The notes under the pieces: generated by a model
Database searches by the model: none
The model's input: the letters and a program-made list of their open reading frames with translations, nothing else
What the model was told of the DNA's origin: nothing
Program-made: the position numbers and the translations under genes
NCBI GenBank assembly: GCA_965153455.1
Contig: OZ234497.1
Coordinates: 20,267,872 to 20,331,871 of the forward strand
Reading direction: 5' to 3'
Origin: Sphagnum compactum
Taxonomy: Eukaryota > Bryophyta > Sphagnopsida > Sphagnales
Length of the DNA stretch: 64,000 nucleotides
In this document: piece after piece, positions 24,105 through 36,700 of the stretch
How positions within the stretch are numbered: position 1 is the first letter of the stretch
How the letters are laid out: each line of letters begins with the position of its first letter

Positions 24105-24430
24105 ACTTTTTAGGTGGGACAAGTAACCAATCGCCCGGTTCCACTTTTTAGGTGGGACAAGTAACCAATCGCCTGGTTCCACTTTTTAGGAGGGACAAGT
24201 GGGCTAATCTCCTGGTTCCACTTTTTCGGTGGGGCAAGTAACCAATCGCCTGGTTTCACTTTTTAGGAGGGACAAGTGGGCTAATCTCCTGGTTCCACTT
24301 TTTCGGTGGGGCAAGTAACCAATCGCCTGGTTCCACTTTTGGAGCGATAAGTGGGCGAATCTCCAGGTTCCACTTTAGTAGGGACAAGTGGGCTAATCTC
24401 CTGGTTCCGCTACTGGTTCCACTCCTGGTT
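24105..24430. repeat. 38/39-bp satellite with two alternating unit types
   Basis: About eight units share GGTTCCACTTTTT. Type A continues with 'aggtgggacaagtaacc' and 'aatcgcc'. Type B continues with 'aggagggacaagtgggc' and 'taatctcc'. After two A units they run B, A, B, A, giving a higher-order dimer of about 77 bp, then three decayed units. Units within a type are nearly identical, so part of the array expanded recently as a dimer. Confidence 0.88.
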
Positions 24431-26263
24431 TATGACCTACCGACAAAACGCCCGCGGTAGTTTATGACCGACCTTTACGCTAGAGAAACTCACTCACTGA
24501 AGGTGGCGTATTTCTGCCTTCCTTTTCTGTGGAGTGAGACTTTGTGTTTTTTGGTGACAAATTTGGTGCTCTTGGGTGTTTTGACACCCATCAACCACTC
24601 TATCTCCTTCTGTCCAAATTGCATTTTACTAATATGCTCATGATCTTATGTGAAAAACCACCATTTTTGTGAGAGCTTAGGGGGTCACGTGAATTTTGAA
24701 TCCCAAAGGTGCTTGTGATTGTAAGGACACCAAAACAGCATCTGTGCATAGATTCTGAAGAAATGGGGTTGTATATTAGGTTTTGAGGTTCTATCCGCCT
24801 TTCCCACAGAAATAATGTAAGTGAAAAGTTTTCATTGTCAGCACCTCCATTTTCTGGTTCAAAGAAGTTTGTATGAAATTTGAGACTTTGCTGAAAATGA
24901 CAGAGTCTGAAGCTTCGGATGTCAAGTTCAAATTCAGCCAGATGCTTGCATGAATAAGTAAATGATGAACTTCCTTCAGAGAACGGTAAATGATGGCCTT
25001 CCCCATCTCGTTTTGCATGCAGGATTGCAGATGAGGCTGGGTACTATGAACAGTTGATATGCAGGAGCTGTTTTGTTTTGTTCAAAAAGGATGGTAGTTG
25101 ATGAATCTTCGTGCGCACTTGAACACTTTCCCCTGCAACAATCCTGTGTCTCAGATATGTGAACTTGCATAATTGACATTGTTGTCTGTGAGCTGAGTTC
25201 TGGAATGTAAGGTCCCTCTGGCTATGGAGTAGCCAGATTCCAGAGTATATTACTCATGATTTTGCTGTGAAGAGTTCCCAATTTCAGGCAGTTGCTGGAC
25301 CCAAGTCTTCCTCTCTGTCACAAACATTCTAATCATGTCAGCCGATGTGCGGCACCCCATGAATGTAGGGCACTCAATTTCTGTGATTGCAGCTTCTAAA
25401 GGAGACTAAGATCAACAGCTACTTCACCGTTGTTAGATTCACAGCAAGCATATCAGGCGTATGGTTTAGGAAATTTCCAGAGAGTACCTCGTGGTAACAA
25501 TCTGAGTCTCTTATCCTGATGCTATGAAGCTCATCAACTGTGTGGCCCTCATGCAGTGTAATTGCTGGAATTGCTGTATTAGAGCAGAATACTTGAGGGA
25601 CAAAAGACTGGACCTAAAGATTTGCTGTCATGACTACTTCTGGCTTCTGAGGATTATAAGGAGCTGCATCTCAAGGGTGCTGCTTGTAAGACTAGATGAC
25701 AGTTCAAGTTTTGAGTTTTGTTTTGGGCAAAGTCAATACATGTTCAAATCAAGAGTTCTAGCTCTGTGACGACTGCTCTGTGAATTCATTCAGAATGTAA
25801 TACAAAAAAAGAGAGTTACAATTGGCAAGATGGTGAAAGTAGCAGCACAAATAGAAGTAGCTTTGCGAAAGTGAAGAAGATGGGGAAAAAGTTTGCATCC
25901 AGACTACTGCAGGGTATGTTGGTAGGGTTGACAAATCTTTCTTGAGATCCAATTCCAAGAGCTCCCAGCAGTCTTGAAGAAGAGGAAGAAGGATCACCGT
26001 ATTACTACTGTCTTTGAAACAAGCTTGATTTTGCAAGCATGTGTTTTCTTCTCTCTGGTGCCAGGCTCCTTCTTTGAGTTTGTTGTTGAGTGACGAAGGA
26101 CACCAAGTCTAAAATCCTTGAATAGGGTTTGCAAGCCCATGATCTTCTTCTTCTCCCGATGCATGAATTGCCTGCAAGAACTGGCAGCAGAGGAAGGATG
26201 AAGAAAGAAACCTTAGCTCAATGTTTTGTTTCCCTCTGCAGCTATGCATGATGATGAGTGATT
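24431..26263. other. spacer downstream of the C78 peptidase gene
   Basis: Gene-like composition from about 24,770, but no frame gives a recognisable protein. The part just below 26,264 is probably the 3' untranslated region of the minus-strand peptidase gene. The remainder may be an untranslated transcript or a decayed gene. Confidence 0.4.
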
Positions 26264-28283
26264 TCAGTAAGTGTAATGTATGCTGCTCAGAAGTTTGAGA
26301 GCTTCAAGTTCTTCCCCATGTGCAACTCCTCGCTCCACATAGCACAGTTGGTACTCAGGTTGTTGTAAGGTTTGTGTACTGCGCTTCACCAGCCTCTGCC
26401 ATCCAGATTTGGCGAGGAGGCATTTCTCTATGTCTGGCGTCCGCTGAGAAGGGTCGAGAATGAGTAGGAAAGCCTCCGCCGGCTTTGAATTGCTGCTACT
26501 GCTGCCCGGTTGTTGTTCTGCAGCCTTCCTCCGCTGGATTCCCACGACTGTTCGAGAATGCCCCTTGTGCTGGAAGTAGAGAGGCGATCTGTTGGTGATG
26601 ATGATCTTGCCTGCGCTTGGCGAGGAGGAAGAGGAGGAGTTGCTGCTGCTGTTGCTGTTGCCGTTTCTGTTGCTGCTGCCTGTGTCTTCTTTGCCAGCAA
26701 AATAGTTCCATACCCAATCAATCAGATGTTGGTGATCGAAGGTGAACCCTTCAGGAGCAACAGCTGCTGACGGCTGTGGGAGATGATCATCGTAGCCTGT
26801 TTCTTCCCTGCTCTCGGTCCCCTTCTGCTCCCGACCCATGTACTCCTCGACGGTTTCTTGGTCTTCTTGCTTCGAGCTTTTCCGCAGTTGCTCCATACAT
26901 GTCGGACACATGTCCGTGTTCCCCAAGAAGCTCTTGCGAAAGCGTGGTCCTTCGATGATGTATTCACCACAACCGACGCAGTCATCATCTACGATTTCAA
27001 CGGGAGCCCGAAGAACAAGCGGCGCCACAACCTGCGGCTTCTGTCGAGAAGAAGAATGGTCGGAAACCACGGAGCCGCTCTTGTCCCTCAACTTCGATTC
27101 TCTTCTCTCTCGTTTGTTGCCCACTGATTGGAAATCCACAATCCGTGCACGAACTCCAAAGGATCGAAGCAAAGTAGCGCACTCTGTAGTCCCGATCCAT
27201 TTGTGGGTACCCACGATTTTCCAGCTGAAGTGGTCTGCTCCCTGAGTGTCGAAGCCCTTGGCCCACGCGATCTCCAGCCACTGCTGCAACGCGGAGATAT
27301 CCGGAACAAAACCAACGCCGCCGAACAAGGCCTCCCGGACTTCATCATCTCCCGCAAGCAAATACGAGCTGATCATCTGGATGTTGCGCCACCCGCAACC
27401 CCAGCCGAGGTCTTCTCCTAACCTGCTCTCGAAGTGCTCCACATAGCTACACAGTGCCAAAGCGGAGGATTGCGTTCCATCTTGCCAGTCCTGCTCTGAT
27501 TCCAAGCAACGCTTCAAGAGAACCATCACGCCTTCTTCAACGCGGAAACTCAGTTCTCGCATTTGCAAAATCATTATCCTCTTCAAGCAATCGTCCACGC
27601 TTCCCACAACTTCGCTCTTCTCGCTTCCTCGACCTGACGACAGTCGAGATTCTCCACTCGGTCCACTTCGAGCTCTCTTGGTCTCACTCCCGGCATTACT
27701 GGTATCGTCATCCCCCTCCTCATGGCCAGTAATTCCACCTCCTTGCAACAACGCTGAGAACCTTTGCAGCTCGTCTTCTTCTTCTTCTTCTTCTTCATCA
27801 TCGCACTGGGTAGACGACCATTTCTTCTCGACCATGCCTTCACAATCGACCTGCAGGGAGCATTCCAATGGAATTGCAGCGGCAGCACATGAAAAACCCG
27901 TCTCTCCATCACAATCAGAGTCCGTTGCTGCTGCTGCAGCAGCAACTGAGTCCATGATCTTCTCCTCCTCCGCCTCCTCCTCTTCGTCCTGTTGAAGATC
28001 TTCAGGTGCTGAAAACATTCTGATATAACCATTGTACCATGCGCAAACACTTATGACTGTCACTGCTTGCAGCGCCCTCAAGCAATCTTTCAACCTAACA
28101 CACGAAACCCACAACTTGTTTCTCATTAAAAACAGCTGCAACGTCGGCCAACTCTTCTGTGCTTGCTGCTTTTGGGATCGTCGACTTTCAAGGTGGAGAC
28201 GAGAGCTGTTCAAGCTTGACAGCTACAAAATTCAATCTCCCTGCCTTCCACCGCAAGAAGCACGTACCTGCAGACGGATCCAT
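26264..28283 (-). CDS. ZUP1-like: ZUFSP/ZUP1-like peptidase C78, 586 aa
   Basis: Two-exon model on the minus strand. Exon 1 (28,283-28,268) encodes MDPSA and ends at a perfect donor (CTGCAG|GTACGT). Exon 2 (28,008-26,264) follows TTTTCAG in matching phase. Catalytic motifs of family C78 are present in order: 'LGWGCGWRNIQM' with the nucleophile Cys near residue 210, 'QHKGHSRTVVGI' with His near 489 and 'LLILDPSQ' with Asp near 524. The GWGCGWRN form is closer to ZUFSP/ZUP1, a Lys63-preferring deubiquitinase, than to UFSP2, so ubiquitin rather than UFM1 is the likelier substrate. Oddities: acidic N-terminal runs, no visible C2H2 finger, a four-Cys segment (CVGC...CPTC, Cys 349/352/373/376) inserted between the nucleophile and the His, and a Ser/Asn-rich linker (about 455-471). 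An intronless frame starting at 28,213 is the alternative; its extra N-terminus looks non-coding. Confidence 0.88.
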
Positions 28284-28480
28284 ATGACGATGGCAGCTTC
28301 TTCTTCTTCTTCTTCTTCAACACAACAACAACAACGTCAAAATCGTTCTTCAGTAACGCTCACGGAAGACGACAATCGCCCAAAAATCTATGCTTGCACG
28401 GAGATCGATGCGTCCGGACACAAGAGACTGTGACGGGACGATGGCGAGCAGAAGTCGAGCGGAAGAAGACGACAGGAACG
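28284..28480 (-). promoter_or_regulatory. probable 5' leader/promoter side of the C78 peptidase gene
   Basis: Just upstream of the proposed ATG, the minus strand has GAA-type and TTG-type triplet runs (28,297-28,335), typical of plant 5' leaders. Further upstream the composition turns AT-rich near 28,480. No TATA box is confidently placed. Confidence 0.4.
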
Positions 28481-28745
28481 ATACGAATACTAATATACGA
28501 GTACTATGATACTATACCATACGAATATACATACGTATACGACAAGATATGCCGCTCTCGTATCGGCAAATGGCAGTACATGACTGGACAGTCCATGGAT
28601 ACATAGATGGATTTTTAGGCACATGGATGAATTTTTTGCCAAAATCAATGGAGGAAGGAAGGAAGGAGGGGTTCTTTTTTTTGAAAGAAAAAAGTTGGTA
28701 GGGAAAATCTCAGGTTACCCCCTAAGTGTTTAAAATACACATCAT

Positions 28746-29871
28746 CCACATCAAATTTTTAAAAATTAAACAAAGGGGTGTGTCACATTTTTGTGGCCTT
28801 GCCATTTTTACATTAAAAAAAAGTATCTTAAGGCAAAAGAAAAGAAGAATTATGGAGATTCAAATATATTTCACCATACAAAAATATAATCTTCACCCAA
28901 AAAAAAAAAAAAAAAAACCCTCTAAAAGAAACCAAAATCCTTCAAAGATATTATTATTAACTCTATAACTCATCTCAAGTTTCAACAGAAACCAAAAAAT
29001 AAATATCATGTTTTAAAAATCCTCATAATAAAAATAAACCTACTACTACCCAAAATCCATTAAGCTAGTGTACTCTACAAATGAATCTAAACACTATTAT
29101 AACCTTTGCCTTGGGTGGTGGGCAAGGAAGGCCCCCCCAAAAAAAAAAAAAAAAAAACCCTAAAAAAATTTTAAAACCCTAAAAAAATTTAAATATCTCA
29201 TTGTAGAGAGAGAGAAGTGAAGTAGAGCTATTCAACCAATCACCTTCTCAAGAAGGTTTGTGGCCTCCTTGCTGACTATGCCATTGCTGGTAGGAACTTC
29301 TTTAAATTAGGGTTTCATAGGGTTGCAAGCACATACATACATAAGTAGAGCCCATTACACATAGCACAGGTGTAGCCTACTAGCACACACACAAGCTCCT
29401 TGAAAAAAAAAAAAAAAAAATCTTCTTATAGGGGGAGGGGACACATGTCTCTCTCTCCATTGTACAATCTCTTGTGTTGGCATGGCCTTGCCTACCAAGA
29501 AGGCATGGATATTGTTGTGTTTTAGATTCATTATTATATAGAGTATAATAATATATAGTAGAATAAAATGGATTTTGGGCCCCTAGGCAATAAATAGGTC
29601 TATTTTTTATATGAGGATTTTTGAAACATGATATTATTATTTTGGGCTTGTGTTGCAAAAACTTGAGATTAGTTTAAAAGAGTTATGATATCTTGAAGGA
29701 TTTTTGGTTTCTTTTTTTTAGAGGTTTTTTTTTTCTGGAAGATTATATATTTTTGCATGGTGAAATATTTGAATTTTCATAATTCTTTTTTTTTTTTGGC
29801 CTTAAGATACTTTTTAATGTAAATGGCAAGGCCATAGTGTGATACACCCCTTGTTTTTATATTTTAGGTGG
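28746..29871. mobile_element. long imperfect inverted repeat, arms about 390 bp
   Basis: The left arm (about 28,746-29,135) and the right arm (about 29,475-29,871) are reverse complements with scattered mismatches and indels. Landmarks are GGGGTGTGTCACA and GGCCTTGCCATTTTTACATT (left) against ATGTAAATGGCAAGGCC and GTGATACACCCC (right), and further in CCAAAATCCATT against AATGGATTTTGG. The spacer of about 340 bp has no coding capacity and carries A runs and GAGA repeats. It fits a non-autonomous long-TIR (MULE-like or foldback) element or an inverted duplication. No target duplication is identified. Confidence 0.75.
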
Positions 29872-29889
29872 TAGAACCTCTTGGCAAGT

Positions 29890-29916
<27 letters not shown>
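29890..29916 (+). repeat. (GT)n microsatellite
   Basis: About 13 consecutive GT dinucleotides with one GC interruption, directly outside the right arm of the long inverted repeat and followed by T and C runs. Confidence 0.9.
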
Positions 29917-29919
<3 letters not shown>

Positions 29920-29921
<2 letters not shown>

Positions 29922-32325
29922 TTTTTTTTCCCCCAAAACTTTTGTATAATTTTTATATTTTTGTTTCCTCTATATACATGGCGGGGATCGGAATTAGTGA
30001 TTTAGGATTTTTCAAAAGAAGTTGAGTTGGGTTTGGGTTCATGTTTAGGGTTATCAATTAAAATTCACAAATTAATTTCAAAGGTCAAACAAAAACATAT
30101 TTAATCGTGAATCTAAATCACAAGGTTATTCATTGCAAAAATTTTGAGATACTTATGGCATCACACTCCACTTTGTACTAGCATTATGTTCCTTATTTCA
30201 GACCCTAGTTTAAAAGTCTAGATTTTCAAACTATAAATTATACAATAATCCCAAGAATTTTCTAACGTAACATCAAACTAAGCATGACAAAACAACATTT
30301 ACAATTAGACTTTAGAATTGTATTTTAATTAGACCTTGTTTTTAAAATCATGTTTAGGCTTAAATTTAAATCAAACTTAAAGTTTAAACTTGAACTTAGA
30401 TATTAATCTTAGAAATTAGATTTAAAGGTTAGAATTAAACTTGAACTTCCTTATGTATTTTTTTCCCTAGAATTTCCAAAATCCAAACATTATACATTAT
30501 ACATCAACATAACAACAACATAAATGCAACACCAAACTTCTATCATTCACAAACTTTCAAGGTTATTAGCGAGTTAAAAACACCAGCCCCTAAACCATAA
30601 ATACAACAAACAACGACACTCTCCTCGCAAGAAATGTGAGGAACATTGGCTGGATCTTTCATCTATCATCACTTACTTAAACATCTCTCAATTTGTTTAC
30701 ATGTGTGTTCTTGGTTCTTACAAACTAAATTACCTATTTCTTACTTCCTACATATTAAACTATGTTAACATCTTCAACTTTACTACAATAGTTTTTAGTC
30801 TCCTAACACACCACAAAACTAATAGCATATGGTCTATCACAATGCACTCCCACAACTTTTAATTTGCCACTACACCAACATGTTCCTCTAATTTACCACC
30901 ACATAACAATATTAACTTCTTCTAATCTACCAAAGAAAAGATAAACTCAAAAAAATGTTTTTAAAAATGTAAATATGCAAATTCAAAACAAAATGATTGC
31001 CCTAGCAACAGCTTTCAATTTATCACCACACCACAACAATAATAATAGGTTCTAATCTACTACACACCATAGTGTTCAACATCTTTTGCTTTGCCAAAGA
31101 AAAAAACCACAAAATAATTATAAAAAATATATAAGTGCATATTGAAAATAAAATGGCTACACCAACATCAACTTTTAATATGCCACCACACCACACAAAT
31201 AACCAATTTTGGTTTCCCATCACACTAGCGCAACAATAGCAACAAGGTGCATTCACAATAAAAGGAGCCAATGGGCCCCAAGTGCAAGTCCTTTTTAAAG
31301 ACTATGTTTTTTTCAAGTTTGAAACATGGCCTCCATGTTTTGGATAGGGCCCATTATTGGATGATACTGTTAATCTCAAAAGTTTAATGCACATGTGTTT
31401 CCATGAATTTTTGAACAATATGTAATTAAATTTATTTTTTAATGATAAATTTTCAAGTAAATCAAATGTGTAGATTTCAACAAAAGTAAAACATGTCAAT
31501 TTTTTTGAATAATATGTGTTTCAAACCTTCAATGATACATTATACATTGAGTTTATCAAACATACCTTTTTAAACATCATTCCAAATGGAGCAAAACATA
31601 TTCACAAAAAAAAACAAGTAATGTTATATAACACATTCAATATTCATGAAAATCCAACCTTGCATTTGCTTATACTAAAATATATGTTTTTTGTTTGAGG
31701 AATTTTTTCAAATTATGTAATTTTAATGATCAAAAGCACATTTAAACACCAAAAAAGGACTATCATGGATAATTAAAATAAATCAAGTATTCAAATTTTT
31801 AATGATACCATGCCCTCATAATCATCAATATATGGTCATCCACAATTTTTCAGAATTAATAGTTTGGATTTACATAAGGTAAAGGACATTCAAAATTTTA
31901 ACACCTTGTACACATCAAACTATCCATTCCTTATTATACACTTTATGACCAATGAAACATATCAAAATTTCAAAAAAATCATTTTGATGAAAATTCATAA
32001 ATATACAAATATTTTGAAAGTGATTTCATTACATTATAATCCTTACAACTCATGTAATCATTTTTTAAAGTCATGCGAGTGCAGGATTTTATATGTGTAC
32101 ACAGTCCTTAGCTCCTTTTACTATGAACGCACCCAACAAGCTTTGGTTTCTCACCACACCGTGCAACAACAATAGGTTTTGGTTTGCCACCACATTGTGT
32201 AGCAATAACATGTATGCTCTACCAAAGAAAAAAAATCAGAAAAAAATTGTTTAAAAATTTACAAACTCAAAACAAAATGAAAAAATTAGTTTGATTACAA
32301 ACACAACATAATCAAATTCATAGTT
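29920..32325. other. AT-rich intergenic DNA, no gene recognised
   Basis: Low-complexity AT-rich sequence with recurrent short phrases such as 'ccaccacaccacacaa' near 31,020, 31,190 and 32,150. No supported reading frame. Confidence 0.55.
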
Positions 32326-32329
32326 GTCT

Positions 32330-33720
32330 TATTTAAACAAACATATTTCTTCAACGAGTTTATGGTGTTCATCAATCATAGTGGTTTCATATGTCATAAA
32401 TTTCATATATAGCTCCATCACACCCAACTTGAACAACGTTAGGCAAATTCTTGATAGTGATAATGAGGTAGTCCAATTTTCAATCACCAACTTGGACCAT
32501 TGAAAATTTGCAATCACATTAACAAAATTAAAAACATGTTCATGTGAGCCAACAATTCCAAGCTCGCCTAATGATCCAAGAAAAAAATGTACAAAAATTG
32601 TGCTACATGGGCAATTCACCAAACCAACAAATTTTTTATTTCTATTTATCACACTAATAACCTCTAAATCTTATATGCCACTAAAAATGACCCCAAAAAA
32701 TCAATATGTTGATCACTTGCATATATCATCATCCATAATATAGATTCTTGTAATTCCATATCAAAATCACTAATAATCAATGTTGCATCTAGAGCCCAAA
32801 TTCTAGCTAAATCAAATGTCATGGAAATGCACAATGAAAAAGTAGAAAAAAATGCCTTTGATAATAATTTGTAATTTTGATTTTGGTTTAAAATATTTTG
32901 TTTCAAAACATTCAACAACATCGACCAAGTTATGGCTTCAACAATAGCTTGAATTTAGCCCACAAGAATTCTAGAAAACAAATGCAAAACTTGTAACCGT
33001 CCATAACAAATGGAAATTGCATTTTGATATTGAAGTGTTTTTTGGAACAAGATGACATAAGAGACAAATTTTGTATTCATAAGAATTTTAAACGTTCTAG
33101 TAGGCAACCCTGCAATAATACAAAAGTCCTTCCATTTTTGTCTCCCCTTCCCTAATTTTTTTGTCCATGTACTAATTTTTGCAAGGTTATTTATGCAATC
33201 TTTAAGCCCATTTTTTAAAACCTTACATAAATTTTAGAATCATCAATAGCATATTGTGATGCCTTTAACATTGCATGGCCAAAACATGACCTTACAAATG
33301 GGTGCATGCTAACTAAAGGGTACAACAAGACATCACACTTGTGAAAATTATAGTCAATGTACTTAAATTAGAATAATTGTCTTTAACATAGACAATTATC
33401 TTGTCCAACAAACCAAACAACTTTTACCTAAATTTCCATGGTTGCCCCTACTATGTGCAACACTTCAAATATCCCCACGGTCACATGAGTGAACTCCCAT
33501 GAAACATTGATGAAACTAACAACCATGGCAAATGTCTTATGGCTAGCACAAAACATCCAAAAATCAAATGATGTAATATATGTACCAAAAACAACAAAAG
33601 AAAGTAAGATATAATTATCCCTAGTTTTTCCACAATGTATGAAAGCACATCATTCATGAGTTGCCATTTAGATGGAACATTACATGACCACATTGTTGTA
33701 AGACCAACCACTTTAACCAT
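32330..33720 (-). pseudogene. second hAT-type transposase relic (BED/hAT family)
   Basis: Minus-strand fragments in order and in several frames: 'FGTYITSFDFWMFCASHKTF' and 'NVSWEFTHVTVGIFEV' near 33,610-33,480, 'SCFGHAMLKASQYAIDD' near 33,300-33,240, 'DFDMELQES' near 32,770-32,740 and a hAT-dimerisation-like end near 32,560-32,470. Read together they follow a hAT transposase of the type with an upstream BED finger, different from the copy at 9.5-11.8 kb. Stops and frameshifts are numerous and no BED finger or terminal repeats are visible. Confidence 0.7.
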
Positions 33721-36700
33721 GGGTTTTCAACAAAAGACAAAAGATGGTGACCTTTTACAATATACAAAACCAATTCCTCCAAAAATGCTTGTTGTGTAAG
33801 GTCTCCTTTGTTTTAAGGTTGCTAGCTATTGAAAAACATTGTGATATGAATTAAAAGATTTTTTTTTGGTATATTATTTCTGACTTGTAGTTTATAATCT
33901 CTTCTATAATAAACCCCCCACCTTTTGTGCAAATTTGCATGCTCATGACAAACATATTTTAACAAATAACAACAAAGGAAATAGATGGGTGTTGGTTGTG
34001 AATTTTGATTTAGAAATGGGTTCAAGGTTCAAAAGGTTCATGGGAAGGGTCAAGTTGCAACAACAACAAAAACACACAAATCAACAAAAATCAACAACAC
34101 AAAATGCATGAGAAGAAAGAGCTAGAACAAAACTAATTTACCTATGGTGTTGAACTTGAAAACCATTGTCAATGCTTGAAACTCTAAAAGCCTTGAAACA
34201 CTTTTTGATTCAAATAATTTGGAAACTATGATGAATGAAAAATAAAACAAAACCATGGAAACCACCTATTTTTGAAATTGTAACATGAAGACCACAGTGA
34301 ATGAAAAGTAAAACAAAATATTTAAGCCCACTGTTGAAACACATGTATCAAGAAAAGAAGAAAAAAATCAAAAGAAAAAGTTGTGAAAGAAGAACAAACA
34401 AAGTAAAAAAGAAGGAGGGAAAAATAAAGATTAAAAAGAAATAGATGCAAAAAAAAAGAAACAAGAAGGGGAAGGAAAACCTCGCATGTAACCATCACAC
34501 AATTGTGATTGGTAAAAACTACCGAGAACCATCATTATAAAGAGAAAAAAATTGTAAAGACCTTCATTGTGAAGAAGAATGAACCACCAATATCCTTTGA
34601 ATTGTAACAAAAAAAAAGAAAAAAAAAAGGTCAAAAGAAAAAAAAATCACAAAGTGTAAAAACTTTGTGTTTTGTCATTTGCAAGTGTTGGAAATTGCAC
34701 ATGACATTTTCACTAGAAGAAATTTTAGCATTTTGTGATTGGTATCTATGACTAGTTTTGAATCATAAGCAACATTTTGCAACTAAATATCCATTAATTG
34801 CCTAAAACCAATCGTGAACTATAAATAGTTGCAAATGACATGACTTCATGATAATGTCATCTAAATTTGGATGACGACCATAGTCAATGTATATGATTTC
34901 TTCCAGTGGGTTTATCGTGTACATACTCTATATGTATTAACATTTTACAACTAGACTACAATTAGTTTTCTAAAGTTCAAAATTCAAACATATGTTGTCA
35001 TTAATGAAAACCCATGGTGACAATTGTTACATTTAAATAACGATTTTTTAGAACTACTTAGATTTCTCCAAAATGTTGGATTCAATTGTTGGGATTTTAC
35101 ACATGGCACAACAACGTAAAATTATAGCTTAAATGATCATGTGGCTAGAGAATGGCCATAAGTTTGGTTTAATAACAAATGGATTATGCCATGTGACACA
35201 CAAATAATATTTGTGAAATTATTTGATTTAGGAACCTTGAAATATTATGGGCCATCCATTTCTTGTGTTTGTGATCTACACATGTGGCATCTCATTACAT
35301 AGTCTGATATTTCCAAGTCATGTGGCCAATATTTGTTACTATAATTTTTGAATTGGCTATAACATGACAACACATGGCGTAGAAAGAATTTTTAAAAAAA
35401 AAAGTGCTAAAAAATGGAGGAATATATTTAAGGCATTGAATTCATGTGCTTCAAATCCTTACAAATGGAATAGATTGATGCCATGTGGTTAAATTCAATG
35501 TAATTTAGATGAGATGAAGCCTCCAACAAATAATTACTAGTTATTATGTTAATGCATAGTAAAATTAACCATTTGCATAAAAAAACAATCAATAAAATGA
35601 AAGGGTTTCCAAAAGGCCAAGGTTAGGTCCAACACAAAACCATAATCATTACTAGGGAAACCATAGCCCATCCTACACCAACACCTTTATAATAATATTC
35701 TCAAAAGGGTATGTATTAGCACCTTCAACAATAATCAAATAGGCTTAGGGTCAAAGTAATTCATGCAAGGCCCACCAAATTGCTAGTTTGTGGGGTTTAT
35801 AATTGCCACAAAAAATTTATTCTACCTACATTTCTACACAAGATGGAATTAGCAATGGTGTTACAAACCTATGCTCACAACAAAATGGATGTATGTAAAG
35901 GTTGTAATGGAGTTGCAACATCCCATGTAAGAAACAAAACACGTGCAACTAGGTAGAATATATTTACCAATTCAAAGTTTGCTGGGAAATATTAAACATT
36001 TCAATCATTTGACAATTAATGAATTAAGCACACAAAAATTTCAAAACATTTCGATGGAAACCAAGCTCAAATATGTAAAAGCAAGGATGTTAATTCACAT
36101 GAACTATTCATTCAAGTTCTTTTGCAAAATTTGCCTTTCCACACCAAGTTACTACCCACTACTTCCTTCAACATCAATTGTGGTGGGTCATCATTTTCGT
36201 TTGTGACTAATAGTGGAATTTCATTTTTGTTTTTCACAATTTGTTCAAGTTACACCCAATACCATTCATTTTCAATAGGGGTGCCACGGTGGAGACATGT
36301 TTGCCCACACACCATGCCTATTGCAATGATATCCTCTTGGCAAGATTACTCAATGCAACTAAATCCCCTACTTGAAACTCCACACCGATAATAACACATT
36401 CACCACTCATAAGATCCCCTTTGATCAATATTGAAGTATAAAATTTAACCCCCAGTGATTAATGCAATCAAAAAATTACAAAACATAGCAAGCACAACTT
36501 ATGGAATTTCACTTCATCTTCTATGTGTATCACCTTACATGCACCATAATGTGCTCAAATGTTAACACCAATTTAATTCACAACGACAATCTTCTTTTTA
36601 CTTTGAGATCCAACCAAACTCAAATCACACCCCCCTTCCTCTAAATTTTGTCATATCAACATATTTACTGATGTTGACTATTGGCCAAATTTGACACTTT

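Noticed and set aside
24105-24430. CRISPR-like array
   Set aside because: The repeats are contiguous units without unique spacers, and the genome is eukaryotic with spliced genes.
26428-28050. Many overlapping frames of 60-155 codons inside the peptidase exon
   Set aside because: They are other-frame shadows of the C78 peptidase, inflated by GAA, CAG and CTG repeats.
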